Made by a program: the position numbers and the translations under genes. The notes beneath the pieces were generated by a model. That model ran no database searches and was not told where the DNA came from. It saw nothing but the letters and a program-made list of their open reading frames with translations. A stretch of DNA of 64,000 nt. Origin: Telmatactis stephensoni (Eukaryota > Cnidaria > Anthozoa > Actiniaria > Isophelliidae). The stretch is taken from positions 1-64,000 of the forward strand of contig JALIZF010001687.1 in the NCBI GenBank assembly GCA_029948255.1, given 5' to 3'. Positions 20,658 to 30,189 of the stretch are shown one piece after another (the stretch's first letter is position 1; every line of letters begins with the position of its first letter).

Positions 20658-20959
20658 GTTGTATACTTTAATTCGCCGTTTCCTTGGCATTCTCTCTAGA
20701 TCGACACAAAATCACCGAATGTCTCATACCTTGCATTAATGCTGCAAAACACAGGCCGTGATCGCCTTTTAGCTCGAGAATCGGTCATCTTGGTTGGTTA
20801 TAGTAGCCTTGTACACTTAATTTGGCGTTTCCTTGGAACTCTCTCTAGATCAACTCAAAATCACCGAATGTCTCATACTTTGCATTCATGCTGCAAAACA
20901 CAGGCTGTGATCGCCCTTTAGCTCGAGAATCGGTCATCTTGGTTGGTTATAGTAACAAT

Positions 20960-22083
20960 ATGAGGGGTGTCAACACAAAAGGGGTCTTGTCTACTAAGAC
21001 CCCTTTGATGTACCATCTTTCAGATTTGCCTGCTTTAACAGCAATCTTTAGGGGTTTTTTGGTCATTTCTCGGCGAAGATAGGAGAGAGAACAACAACAA
21101 CAACAACGAAACTCTCAAAAGAGGGGGGGGGGGACAGAGAGAAAAGAAAGAAAAATGAACAGAAAAACTGCAGAGCGCGCTTGGGTAAGAGAGAAGGTAA
21201 GAAGGAAAACAAAACAGAAAACAAAGACAATAATTGTTCGGATTTCTTTTGCCAATTAGTGGGAACCAAAAACAAACTTAAAAAAAGAAATAACTAACAA
21301 ATGAGAAAGAGAAAAGAAAGAAAAACAGAAAAAATGTGTTTGTGAAACAGAAAAAGAGAGAAGAAAAAGAAAAAAAAAAACGGGAAAGAGAAACAATAGT
21401 TGTCAAGGTAACTGTCAATTTGGTGCTGTTCTAGAAGACTGAAGGCTCACTTATCCAGTGACGCCTGACGAATTCTAGGGTTTACGTTCGGTGAGCGTAC
21501 TGATCGTGGCCTGAATTCAGCTTCTAAGTGCTTTTTCGAGTCATTTTGTAGCACAGAAGTCGCTTGACTTGCATCATTAAGCAAGGAAAGACGGCGGAGA
21601 CAAACTCCTGGAAGAACTCAGGAGTGGGAAGCGACTTTACGAAGAACGAGTCACAGTAATTACGGCGACAAGGTTCAACTGTGATCTCCGGAGTATTGAG
21701 GCTTCTCTGGTCGTTCTGTGATGCATCCCCCAAGCCAACAAGGCCATTTCGGCGAGTTTTGAACTGTAAAGAAGGCAATCGGTGCCGTCTGGGACCTGTT
21801 AGCGAGGGGGGCTCGGCACTTATAAGAAATTTCTAAGACTAAGAGTAGGGGATGGGTGCTGTCCAATTTTTCATGGATGCCCATAATCCTTTTCTTCCGC
21901 TGTATCTGATCCAGCGGAAGAAATGCATTATGGGATGCATGTTTGGACGCGTACAGTGTTTTTCCTTGGACCAGCTATGGTTGTAGCGCTGAGAATGCCA
22001 AAACGGGGTCGACTTGCGCACCGTGCGTTACAGCCTATCTTATGGTCAACCTTTAAGACCCCTTTTGTGTTGTCATTCCTCAT
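20960..22083. mobile_element. T element, copy 5 (right edge of array)
   Basis: Same as copy 4 with a one-base insertion near 21030. Ends CCTCAT directly against A+T-rich non-satellite DNA. Confidence 0.75.
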
Positions 22084-22450
22084 ATAATTATTTATACAGA
22101 GACAGTTAAATATATGTAAGTTGAAAACTATAGTCTGTATATATAAGTTTATATTTATATACTGAAGTATTTAAAACTAGATAGACACTGAAGCATATAC
22201 ATTCTGTAACTGTTTGACACAAGATTCGATTCCTGTTGTTTATTTACTAAACTTTCACCAATAATAAAATTAAAACAAAAAATAGAATAAAATAATAAAT
22301 AAAAATACTAAATATATAAAGGTGAGGGACACACAACAGAACTGGGCTCCAATTAAAGCATGTCCTATTAATAAAAATAATTTACATTAATTAAAATGGC
22401 TTTCACAAGCCTCTTGGAAAACATTTGTTCATCTCCAAAGAAAAATTACA
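22084..22450. other. A+T-rich non-coding stretch
   Basis: TATATA-rich DNA between the array and the SWIM-type pseudogene. A possible acceptor (AATTACAG) ends it. Nothing else seen. Confidence 0.5.
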
Positions 22451-23649
22451 GTGACAAAATGCGATCGAGTGCATCAATAGGTACGTGAAAGAGAATTCTT
22501 CTGGTTCTGAAGAAATCACAAAATCACTCGTTAGAGCTGTGGTGAATATCAATAATGTCGTCAAGCGACAATTTGATGAACAGTTTCTTGCCGTAATTGG
22601 AAAAGGAACGTATCGCCTAGCAAAAGGCTTCGACTTCCTCAGCGTCAAAGAGGAAGTTTACTACCGAATGTCACAGAAACAAAAAGAAGAGCTAAAACAG
22701 AAGTTTTTTGATACTTCAGTTTCGGCGGCCAGAGGAGCAAATAAGAAAACAAGTAAACAATCCAACCTGTCCATTCAAGCAGACGGAAGTGGAATCATTG
22801 TGTGTGTACCTTTTGACACTTAGAAAAAAGTTTTTCTAAAGCGGAGAGCTTGGTTGGGAAAACATGGAAGATCCCTGGAACGGAGGACATGTGGATGGTG
22901 CCAAGTTCTAATAATCCAAAAAGCCCCCACTCTGTAAAACAATTTGGAAATGGAAGAGTGTCTTGCGATAAAGCGTGTGTGAATTACTGTGCATACACCA
23001 TCTGTGCGCACGCAGTTGCTGTTGCAGAAGACGCTGGCATCTTGTCAAACTTCTAAACTAAAGTAAAAGCGACCATATATTAAGTCGATAGCTCGTGACA
23101 GTAATTTGGGTAACTGATAAACTTGAGGTCGCAGTGTGCTCATTTTACTCCCCTCTCTCCTTCAGTGCTCCGTTTTTTAATGGTATTTAAAGCTAATTAA
23201 AGCTACACAGAAAGGAAAGAAGTTGAAACAAGGATGCGAGGTCACTGAGGATCGAAATGGCACAGAAGCAGAAAGGCAAATGGCACAGAAGCAGAAAGGC
23301 AAATGGCACAGAAGCAGAAAGGCGAATTCTAATGTAACAGCTCTTTCAAATGTTGGACTTCCAGAGAAGAGTGGGGTGAAAGGTGTCTCATCGACTAAGA
23401 GGAGAAAAGGCGCAGCCAACAAAAAGAAGAGCGCCCCAGCTACTGTCGTCGCAAACAGAGTTTTACCAACTCAACCAGCCAGACCTGAACCAGCGTTCGG
23501 TACCTTTGCTGTAGTGTCCTTAAAATATCTCCATCCCAATGTATCAGTTTGCTATGGATGCCGCCAATCCTTGAAGAATCACGACCAAATTCCTTCTTCG
23601 CCCAAAGATTTGGTAATTGTAAGTCACCTTAGACGGGAATACTACAAAG
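22451..23649 (+). pseudogene. SWIM-type zinc-motif / MULE-related repeat protein, 3' half (left part)
   Basis: A first frame (22455-22823, ECINRYVKENSSGSEE...) corresponds to the helical part after a MULE-like core. A shifted frame (about 22835-23056) has WKIPGTEDMWMVPSS and a SWIM-like zinc motif (CDKACVNYC...ICAHAVAVAE). A third part (23223-23649) is basic and then has CYGCRQSLKNHDQIPSSPKDL, a cysteine-containing tail. This order matches large cnidarian repeat proteins as I remember them. A stop at 22821, the shift and a 3 x 23 bp tandem repeat (23255-23325) show decay. The gene is cut at 23649 by the AAAG element and resumes at 28424. Confidence 0.6.
23255..23325 (+). repeat. 23 bp tandem repeat, three copies
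   Basis: AAATGGCACAGAAGCAGAAA plus GGC, repeated at 23255, 23278 and 23301. The period is not a multiple of three, so each copy shifts the frame of the surrounding pseudogene. Confidence 0.8.
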
Positions 23650-23825
23650 GGGTCATTCCACAGTAACTTGGACAAAAAAAAATGTAATCAAAGTTTTCTT
23701 AGTTACCCAAATCCCTATGAAATAGGTAAGGTATTGGTAATATTTAATAAAAAAGATAATATGAGTGTTTGCGGCAGCTCTGTTAATGCATAAATTATCA
23801 TTAATTATACCAAATCACAATAACC

Positions 23826-24197
23826 ACTGTTGCGGAGGGGAAAATTATATGCTTTGCTGGTATTGCAATAAAATAAGGAATTCTGTTGAATCTTTGTTAG
23901 ACACAAACTACTTCATACAAAGTAACAAAGACAACTGCTAGACTCTGTATTTTTTTCTGTGTGATGTCACCACACCCCATTCTAGGAACTGGTTTCCCCT
24001 CCACAACTTTTTGAAGCCTATAAGTTGTGTTTGTCTTGCCTTAAAATGATGAGATAAATTTCATGCTCAATAATCTTCTAATTTTTGTCCAAGGCAAAGT
24101 CATGTCAGGCATAGAAAGATTTAATGTCTTAGGCTTTAGTAATGAGACTGTACTCTTTTTCTGTTGCGGAGGGGAATATTGTTGCGGAGGGGAATTT
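23826..24197. promoter_or_regulatory. Left subterminal repeats (TTGCGGAGGGGAA)
   Basis: Copies near 23829, 24164 and 24182 read TTGCGGAGGGGAA, and an inverted variant (TTCCCCTCCACAAC) is near 23995. Likely transposase-binding sites, by analogy with subterminal repeats of other DNA transposons. Confidence 0.5.
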
Positions 24198-24585
24198 TGT
24201 AGTCCAGCTTAGGTTGGCATTAAGGATCTTTGACAAATTATCTATCAATTTGTTTTGGGGTTTCATTTCACTTTTAACTACAATATGTATTAGGAATAGG
24301 TGGAATAATGGAACAGCAATTAGCAATCATTTTGAATGTGTCAGCAATAAATTACATGTGCACTTTCAGAAGATTAAGCATGGTTTATATTAATAATAAT
24401 TGGGATTTTGAAACTGAACAATTTATGGCAAAATATGGATTACATTGTACTATTTTCAGAACAGCATTACGGTGATTTGATGAAACAAGGCTTTTAAACC
24501 ATGTGCTCAAATGCAGCAAGGGCTGATGGGTAGGGAACCATGTGCTTGAAATCAAAATGGCTGCCTTAGAAGAACTGTATTTATA

Positions 24586-26543
24586 ATGTCATCTAATACA
24601 GAAAGAAGTAGGAAATGGAGAGAAAAAATAAAGAAAAATGCCACTACATATGAAAATTACAAGAGAAAGGACAGAGAAAGAAAGAAAAAGAGCTATGCAG
24701 AAAAGAAAAGGACTATGTCTACACAAGAGATCACTAAGTGGAGAAAAAAAGAGTGTCTTAAAAAGAGATTGCAAGCACAAAAGAAAAAGCAAGATAAGAT
24801 ATTAAGAATTAAAACTGAAAATGCCAGGTACACCAGCCTTGGCAAAGCTGTAAACAGAGTGAAAAAACGTCTTCCAAAACAAGATCATAAGAAAACTGAA
24901 GTTCTTTCTCAAGTGGTTTATACATTGTCACCAAGAAAAAGAAAAATTGTGTTTAAAAGCAGAACCCAAGAGGTAGAATAACAGACTTTAGAGCCAAAGT
25001 AACCTCTTTCCGATGTGCACATGTCAAGAGTGATAAGCGTGACATTGTTTGTAACTTGTAATCCAAGAGAGAAATGGGAGATGGATAGTCAAAGAAAGAT
25101 CAGATCAGATGCCATTGATGCAAAAGAGATAAAATTAGTAGAAGATTTCTACAAAAGAGATGATATTAGTAGGATGTGTGCTGGGAAAAAAGACTTTGTT
25201 TCTGTAAAGACAACAAATGGAAGAGAGAGAAGACAAAAAAGATTTCTTCTTCTTAACGTGAACGAGGTGTATGAACTTTATAAGAAAGAAGAGCAAGACA
25301 CAACAATTGGAAGATCAAAATTTGCTTCACTTCGTCCTCAAGAAGTAATGCCAATGTCCTCCCAAGATCAGGAAGTGTGTGTATGCAGATATCATGAGAA
25401 CATCAATATGATACTAGATGGCCTAAGGAATAAAATACCAAATGTTCCAAGACACAGTGAAGACCTCCTCCTTCAAACAGTCTGCAGTCTTGACAATGTA
25501 AAATGTGTGGAAAGAAAATGCAAAACATGTGAAATTGCCAAACCACTAGATGAACTTTTCAAAGACATTGATGAGGACAAGGAAATATCATATTATCAAT
25601 GGAAGACATGTGAGGATGAAAGGGTACGAAAGCTTAAAACAGAGTGCACAGTAGGCATGTATACAATACACAGAGGCAATTTTCAGAGCTTAAACACCTT
25701 AAAGAAAGTTTAGAAACTGGTGAAGTGATTACCCAAGAGGACTTCGGTGAGAACTTTCAAATAAAATACCAAAGGGAAGTGATGGCAGCCCATTGGTCCA
25801 ATGATACAGTAACTTTGTTTACAGCGGTTGTATACTTCAAGAATGAGAAAGGTGATCTAGAGCACAGGTCCTATGGTGTGATATCCGATGACTTACGTCA
25901 CGACAAGCAGAGTATATATGCCTTCAACAAAGCCATACTTGAAGAAGTTAAGCAGATTACCCCAGTAACAACTGTGCACTATTGGAGTGACGGGCCAAGC
26001 TCCCAGTTCAAAAACAGGTTTAATCTAGTCAACCTACTATTTCATGAGCAAGACTTTGGTGCCAAAGCAACTTGGAATTTTTGGGAAACAGCACACAGTA
26101 AAGGGCCAATGGATGGTGTTGGAGCTGAGGTGAAGCGAGCAGTGTGGCGTTCCATTCTACAGGGCAAAGAAGTTGTATCAGATGCACATGACTTCTTTAT
26201 GGTTGCCCAGAAAGTGTGTAAGAAGATTCATCTTCTGTATGTCTCACAAGCTGATGTCGAGACCCAGTCAAAGAAGTTAACTCAAAGATGGGAAAATTGC
26301 AAGGAAATCCCAAGAACACATGAAATTCACTTTGCTTCTAGAGTAGACTCAACCACAATTAAAGTAGCCAAGAATTCACAATTCCTTCAAAAAGACCAAT
26401 GCAGGGAGCATGTGATCATAGTAGATAAAGATCCCACTGAAATGCCTAAGATGCCATCTGAACCATCCTCACCAATAATTCCTACTTCAGATAGTGAAGA
26501 CAGTGAAGAGCAAGAACAAAGTGAAAAAAAAAGAACAAAGTGA
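24586..26543 (+). pseudogene. DDE-like transposase of the AAAG element, frameshifted
   Basis: Three frames are read in order. The first, 24586-24981, is very basic and Lys/Arg-rich with the start MSSNTERSRKWREK. The second, 25015-25713, has DDISRMCAGKKD, then a Cys/His cluster (CVCRYH...CKTCEIAKPLD). The third, 25644-26543, has ISDDLRHDK, HYWSDGPSSQFKN and WNFWETAHSKGPMDGVGAEV. Aspartates and glutamate in these blocks look like a DDE core. The first two frames are separated by stops (24979, 25003) and the second and third by a shift near 25660-25700. The third ends beside a nine-A run (26524-26532). This is a common aquatic-animal repeat protein type, but its superfamily name is uncertain to me. 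Confidence 0.6.
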
Positions 26544-27394
26544 ACAAGAAGAACAAAGTGAAAAGGAAGAACAAAGTGAACAAGAAGAACAAAGTGAAGG
26601 AAAGGAACAAAGTAAAGAAGAAAAAAATGAAGATGACACACAGAGGGAAACACTGAATGTACATGTAGAGCATGGATTACCACCACTGGATTTGCTGACA
26701 ACAATACATCCTTCAACTTTTCAGTTGCCCTCTTTCCTTAAACCAATGATTGATTGTATATCATTGGGCAAAATCTCCTTTGAAGGAAGCGGCCTAGTAA
26801 ATAACAGTGACCTAACAAGCCTGTATGGTAATGGCACAACATCAGAAGATAAGTGGGTGTCAAATTTCATCATTGACCAGTACCTAGAGCTGCTCAAGAA
26901 AGGTCAAGTGCAACTAGAAGTGATCCCCTGGGAGAAGTTTGAGAAAGGAGTTGGAGCAGTCCCTGCCCCCCAAATCTTAAAGGGAATGAAAAACCCCCTT
27001 CTTCAAGATCTAGTTCTTGTTCCCTGTAATATTGGTGCCAGCCACCACTGGTTCCTTTTTGCAGCGGATGATGGTCTTAGACAGCTTGCCTTGCACCACA
27101 ACAAAGCCAACAGCTTATAAAGCTATTGAAAAAATGGTTGGTTTGCTAAAAGAAATTGATATTAGCCTTAGAATTGAGGAATGGTCCTTTTATTCCAACA
27201 AGCCTGGTGACATTCCATCTCAAACAAATGGTTACGACTGTGGCATATTTACATGTATGTATGCCCGAAGCCTTGCTGATGTCAACACTACGATTTTTCC
27301 CAACTGTGAAAGCAGTCTTGTTGTCAGAAGCTATATGATCTTGGAACTCCACAGAAATGCAATCCAGCCAATGCCCCCCCCCCCAAATGTTTGA
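26494..27394 (+). pseudogene. Ulp1/SENP-type (C48-like) cysteine protease of the AAAG element, frameshifted
   Basis: It opens with an acidic linker of EEQSE repeats, then a protease-like domain. The likely catalytic His is in ASHHWFLF (near 27041), Asp in VLDSLP (near 27078, after a frameshift at 27060-27080), and Gln and Cys in SQTNGYDCGIFTC (Cys codon 27238). His, Asp, Gln, Cys in this order is the Ulp1/SENP pattern, which removes SUMO or related modifiers. It continues the transposase frame across the A9 run, so transposase and protease were probably one polyprotein. The final frameshift lies at a C run (about 27373-27384). Confidence 0.65.
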
Positions 27395-27674
27395 AGTAGG
27401 TGAATATTATGCTGTTGACTTTGTCAAAAGTTTCTACTTCGGAAGGGTTTTGCACATCAATGATGAAATCATCACATTCAAGTACCTGCATCCTGTTCGC
27501 CTTGGTAAAGATGGACACAATCTCTTCGACTGGCCAAGGAGGAATGACATTGCTGAAGCCCATGTTAGCTGTGTGTTCTATGGCCCCATTCATTTACAGG
27601 GTAACAGCCCTTTCACTGTCATGGAACTTGACCAAGTTAAGAGAGTGTTTTTACATTACAGTCTTAAGCGCTGA
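27386..27674 (+). pseudogene. C-terminal domain of the Ulp1-bearing protein
   Basis: About 95 residues starting FEVGEYYAVDF follow the C run in a new frame. It contains FDWPRRNDIAEAHVSCVFY and ends FLHYSLKR. The same motif (WPKRKD) appears in the isolated minus-strand exons at 6605-7319. Function unknown. Confidence 0.5.
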
Positions 27675-28005
27675 TTTTCCTTATAATTAGATCTGTAATC
27701 CTTGTGTAATTACAGAAAGAACAGTATAATTTTTATTTTCGATAAAAGTTGACAGTTCATCACAATTTTAAACCACCTTTAAATGAATGTATCATTGCAG
27801 GGGTTTATTTTACAATCAAGCTAAAAGCAATTTTTGATGCTGTTTTTCTATTAAACGTTTTTGTAATGATGATATATGCAATTTTCAAGACTATATTGCT
27901 ATTTATAAGATGTGAATATTAAAAAAAAGCCAAACTATTACAATTTTCGTAAGTACCACAAACTTTCACAACTTCCTTCAACTTTATTTCGATGCATGAC
28001 AAATT
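27675..28005. other. Non-coding 3' part of the AAAG element
   Basis: A+T-rich, with ATTAAACG and AATATT words. No gene. Confidence 0.4.
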
Positions 28006-28400
28006 TTCCCTTCCACAACTTCCCCTCCGCAACAGAGGATGATGTTCTTTGATACTACCCCATGTGGAAAACTTAAATTAAGAGTATTTCTGTTTTGATT
28101 ATTTTCAATAGCCATGAGGTGGAGTAAAACATCTATGTATTTAACTTGAGGTAACATTTCAGAATTCAGAGGAATTAACTCATGAAACTTAAAGAAAAGT
28201 TATGGCATTTTTTCTGTTCCCCTCCGCAACGGTGTACTATTTGAGGTCTTTGGATAATTAAATGTATTGTAAAGCAAAACATGATAGCAACTAAGATAAC
28301 TCTCTTAAATACCTAAGACTTTATTAAACAGCTAGAAGGAAATGACTCAATGTTATTTAGCTATAGCGAAAAAAAGTCTTCAAATTTCCCCTCCACAACA
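28006..28400. promoter_or_regulatory. Right subterminal repeats (TTCCCCTCCGCAA)
   Basis: Inverted copies of the left motif near 28018-28033, 28217-28232 and 28386-28400 (the last with CCACAAC), plus a degenerate one near 28007. Confidence 0.5.
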
Positions 28401-28423
28401 GACGGCTTACTGTGGAATGACCC

Positions 28424-28605
28424 AAAGACGACCAGAGAAGACAGTCACCAGATCTGACAAACATGTATTACCATCTCAATCCCAACTGTGTAGCAGAGAG
28501 GCATGCATTCCTGCCTTGGTTCTAGTTCCATCAGATTTGAAGCCATTTCTTGATAATGCCCAGAAAGAGCACTTATCTAAAATACTAGGCGTGAAAGAAG
28601 CTTGA
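28424..28605 (+). pseudogene. SWIM-type repeat protein, C-terminal end (right part)
   Basis: Joining 23649 to 28428 across one AAAG copy restores the frame: REYYK is followed by DDQRRQSPDL and a YYHLNPNC motif. After one more frameshift a tail follows (VLVPSDLKPFLDNAQKEHLS). That C-terminal pattern (YYH..C, then a hydrophobic PxDLKP helix) fits the left part and shows the transposon inserted into this gene. Confidence 0.6.
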
Positions 28606-28673
28606 ACACTCTTATTTATTTAATTATTTATTTTATGCTTTATTGTTTTTGAAGTTAGTAAGTGTGATACATT

Positions 28674-28912
28674 GATATCTCATATATCGTACAAGTTATT
28701 GTTTGGTTTGTACATAGATATCGCATATATCGTACAAGTTATTGTTTGGTTTGTACATAGATATCGCATATATCGTACAAGTTATTGTTTGGCCTGTACA
28801 CAGATATCGCATATATCGTACAAGTTATTGTTTGGTTTGTACATAGATAGCACATATATCGTACAAGTTATTGTTTGGTTTGTACACAGATATCGCATAT
28901 ATTCGTACAAGT
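28674..28912 (+). repeat. 43 bp tandem repeat, about 5.5 copies
   Basis: Units starting GATATCGCATATATCGTACA at 28674, 28717, 28760, 28803, 28846 and 28889 have a constant 43 bp period and few substitutions. GATATC and ATATATCG make parts palindromic. Confidence 0.9.
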
Positions 28913-29640
28913 AAGTGATTTATATGATTTTTTAACAAAATGGTAACGAAATCAAAACTCGTCGTGCAGTTAGAAGCGTTAGTCGAACTCATTAGTGTAC
29001 TATCTGTGATTAGCCAAAAAACAATCGAACGACAAATTTTGTTGTTGCATGAAATTCATGAATTTTCCAATCACTTTTATTTGCTCTAACCGTAATTGGT
29101 GTCTAAAAATAAAAGATAATGAAGAGTGTATTTATCCATTCATTCATTTTTTCATTCACTGTTTGTTTGTTTGCAAGGCGTGTTGGCTTCAGCTCTAAAT
29201 GAGACCTCTTATTATATAATGAAACCCAACAACTTATGAATGAAATACAAGAATGTAAAGTAATTATTCTTGTTTATCCAATCACTCTGTATCTTGTTTT
29301 CCAGGATATATCAAAGGTCATTTCAGATACAAAGCAGTTTAAGTAATGTGAACAATCAATCATTGGTACCATAGAAATTTTAAACTCGATACGTTTGTTT
29401 ACGTGCATAAACCCTAGGCAAGTCAAGCAATTCATTCTTTCAATATATTATACTTTTGTGATCCTTACTTTCATTCATTCATTCGAACAATCACTTTAAA
29501 CATGTAGCATATGCAGTCTTTTTGTTTTTTAATATATTTTTGATCGTTTGTTTATTTTTCTTTTGTGAATCATATAAATAATAAATAAAAATAAAAAAAT
29601 ACTTTTTCGTAATATTTTTTTTTGTCCGAGTCCGAGTCCG
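28913..29640. other. A+T-rich non-coding stretch
   Basis: Has TTCATTCATTC runs (29140-29155 and 29470-29485) and a short CCGAGTCCGAGTCCGAGG repeat at 29625-29643. No supported gene. Confidence 0.5.
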
Positions 29641-29659
29641 AGGACTCAGGTTTCGGAGT

Positions 29660-30094
29660 ATGCCGAAGGTAAATGGTTGCTGTAGAAGTTTAAAAGAAAC
29701 GTTGTATTTGGCTAAGTTCTATTTAGATAAGAGAAGTGGTTATGAACTTTTATGGTTTGGAGAACCTTTAGGTGGGGATGGTGCTCCATTTGGTAAAGAT
29801 GATGTTTCTTGTGCTTGGCTGGTCACCTTTTTGAACATTGGCCGTGGAGTCCTTAGCAGCAATGAGAATTTATTAACTTTTGGAGCAAACTGCTCTGAAA
29901 ATTCATTAGCAGTACTAAGATTTATTACTTTGTTGTTTTTAGAAATCCTGATGATTGAAAGATAAACTATTCCTATTTCTGTTGATGGCAAAGTTGTAAA
30001 TGTTAAACTTAAAATCAGTGAATTGCCAAATGACATGAAAATGCTTGCCTTTTTAGAATTAACAAACAGTGCCAAGTTATTTTCTTCTTTTTAA
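29660..30094 (+). pseudogene. Repeat-protein fragment with SELPNDMKMLAFL motif
   Basis: Reads MPKVNGCCRSLKETLYLAKF... then GRGVLSSNENLLTFGANC. After one in-frame stop (29963-29965) it continues in the same frame to VNVKLKISELPNDMKMLAFL and a stop at 30092. The last motif is, from memory, a hallmark of an uncharacterised multi-copy cnidarian protein family. The single nonsense codon and lack of downstream continuation mark it as a pseudogene fragment. Confidence 0.5.
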
Positions 30095-30189
30095 CAAAGG
30101 AAGTAGTCATAGTATCACTTAACACCATCCGTTAAAAAAACATGCTTTCAAATGAGTCAATAACTCAAGTTCATAAAATACCATGGAGC

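Larger units (their letters stand above)
14759..22083. repeat. Higher-order tandem array: five copies of a 1.12 kb inverted-repeat element alternating with satellite spacers
   Basis: Five near-identical units (here called T) start at 14759, 16686, 18112, 19536 and 20960, separated by four spacers of about 302 bp, except the first (809 bp). The period is 1424-1426 bp for the later units. The array begins and ends with T, and the outside flanks do not resemble the spacer. Copies differ mainly in homopolymer lengths (a G run and A runs), which points to recent amplification. Short open frames of 60-84 codons recur in every unit but overlap on both strands, so they are not credible genes. Confidence 0.9.
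23650..28423. mobile_element. 4.8 kb DNA transposon with AAAG target duplication, encoding transposase and Ulp1-type protease
   Basis: The left end GGGTCATTCCACAGTAA is exactly inverted at 28407-28423, with AAAG at 23646-23649 and 28424-28427. Both end regions carry copies of TTGCGGAGGGGAA in mainly opposite orientation. The interior encodes a transposase-like protein (24586-26543), an Ulp1/SENP-like peptidase (26494-27394) and a C-terminal domain (27386-27674). I cannot assign the superfamily: a 4 bp duplication with this transposase type is not one I can name with confidence. Confidence 0.8.

Noticed and set aside
14759..22083. LTR retrotransposon array (T as LTR)
   Set aside because: T ends in inverted, not TG..CA, repeats, and there is no primer-binding site, polypurine-tract pair or reverse transcriptase in the spacers. 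A DNA-element array fits better.
22203..22240. GATTCGATTCC-like word resembling a tRNA B box
   Set aside because: No A box or cloverleaf could be drawn around it. No tRNA is called anywhere in the window.
28674..28912. Possible CRISPR-like array (regular repeat spacing)
   Set aside because: Units are contiguous with no unique spacers, in a eukaryotic context. It is an ordinary tandem repeat.
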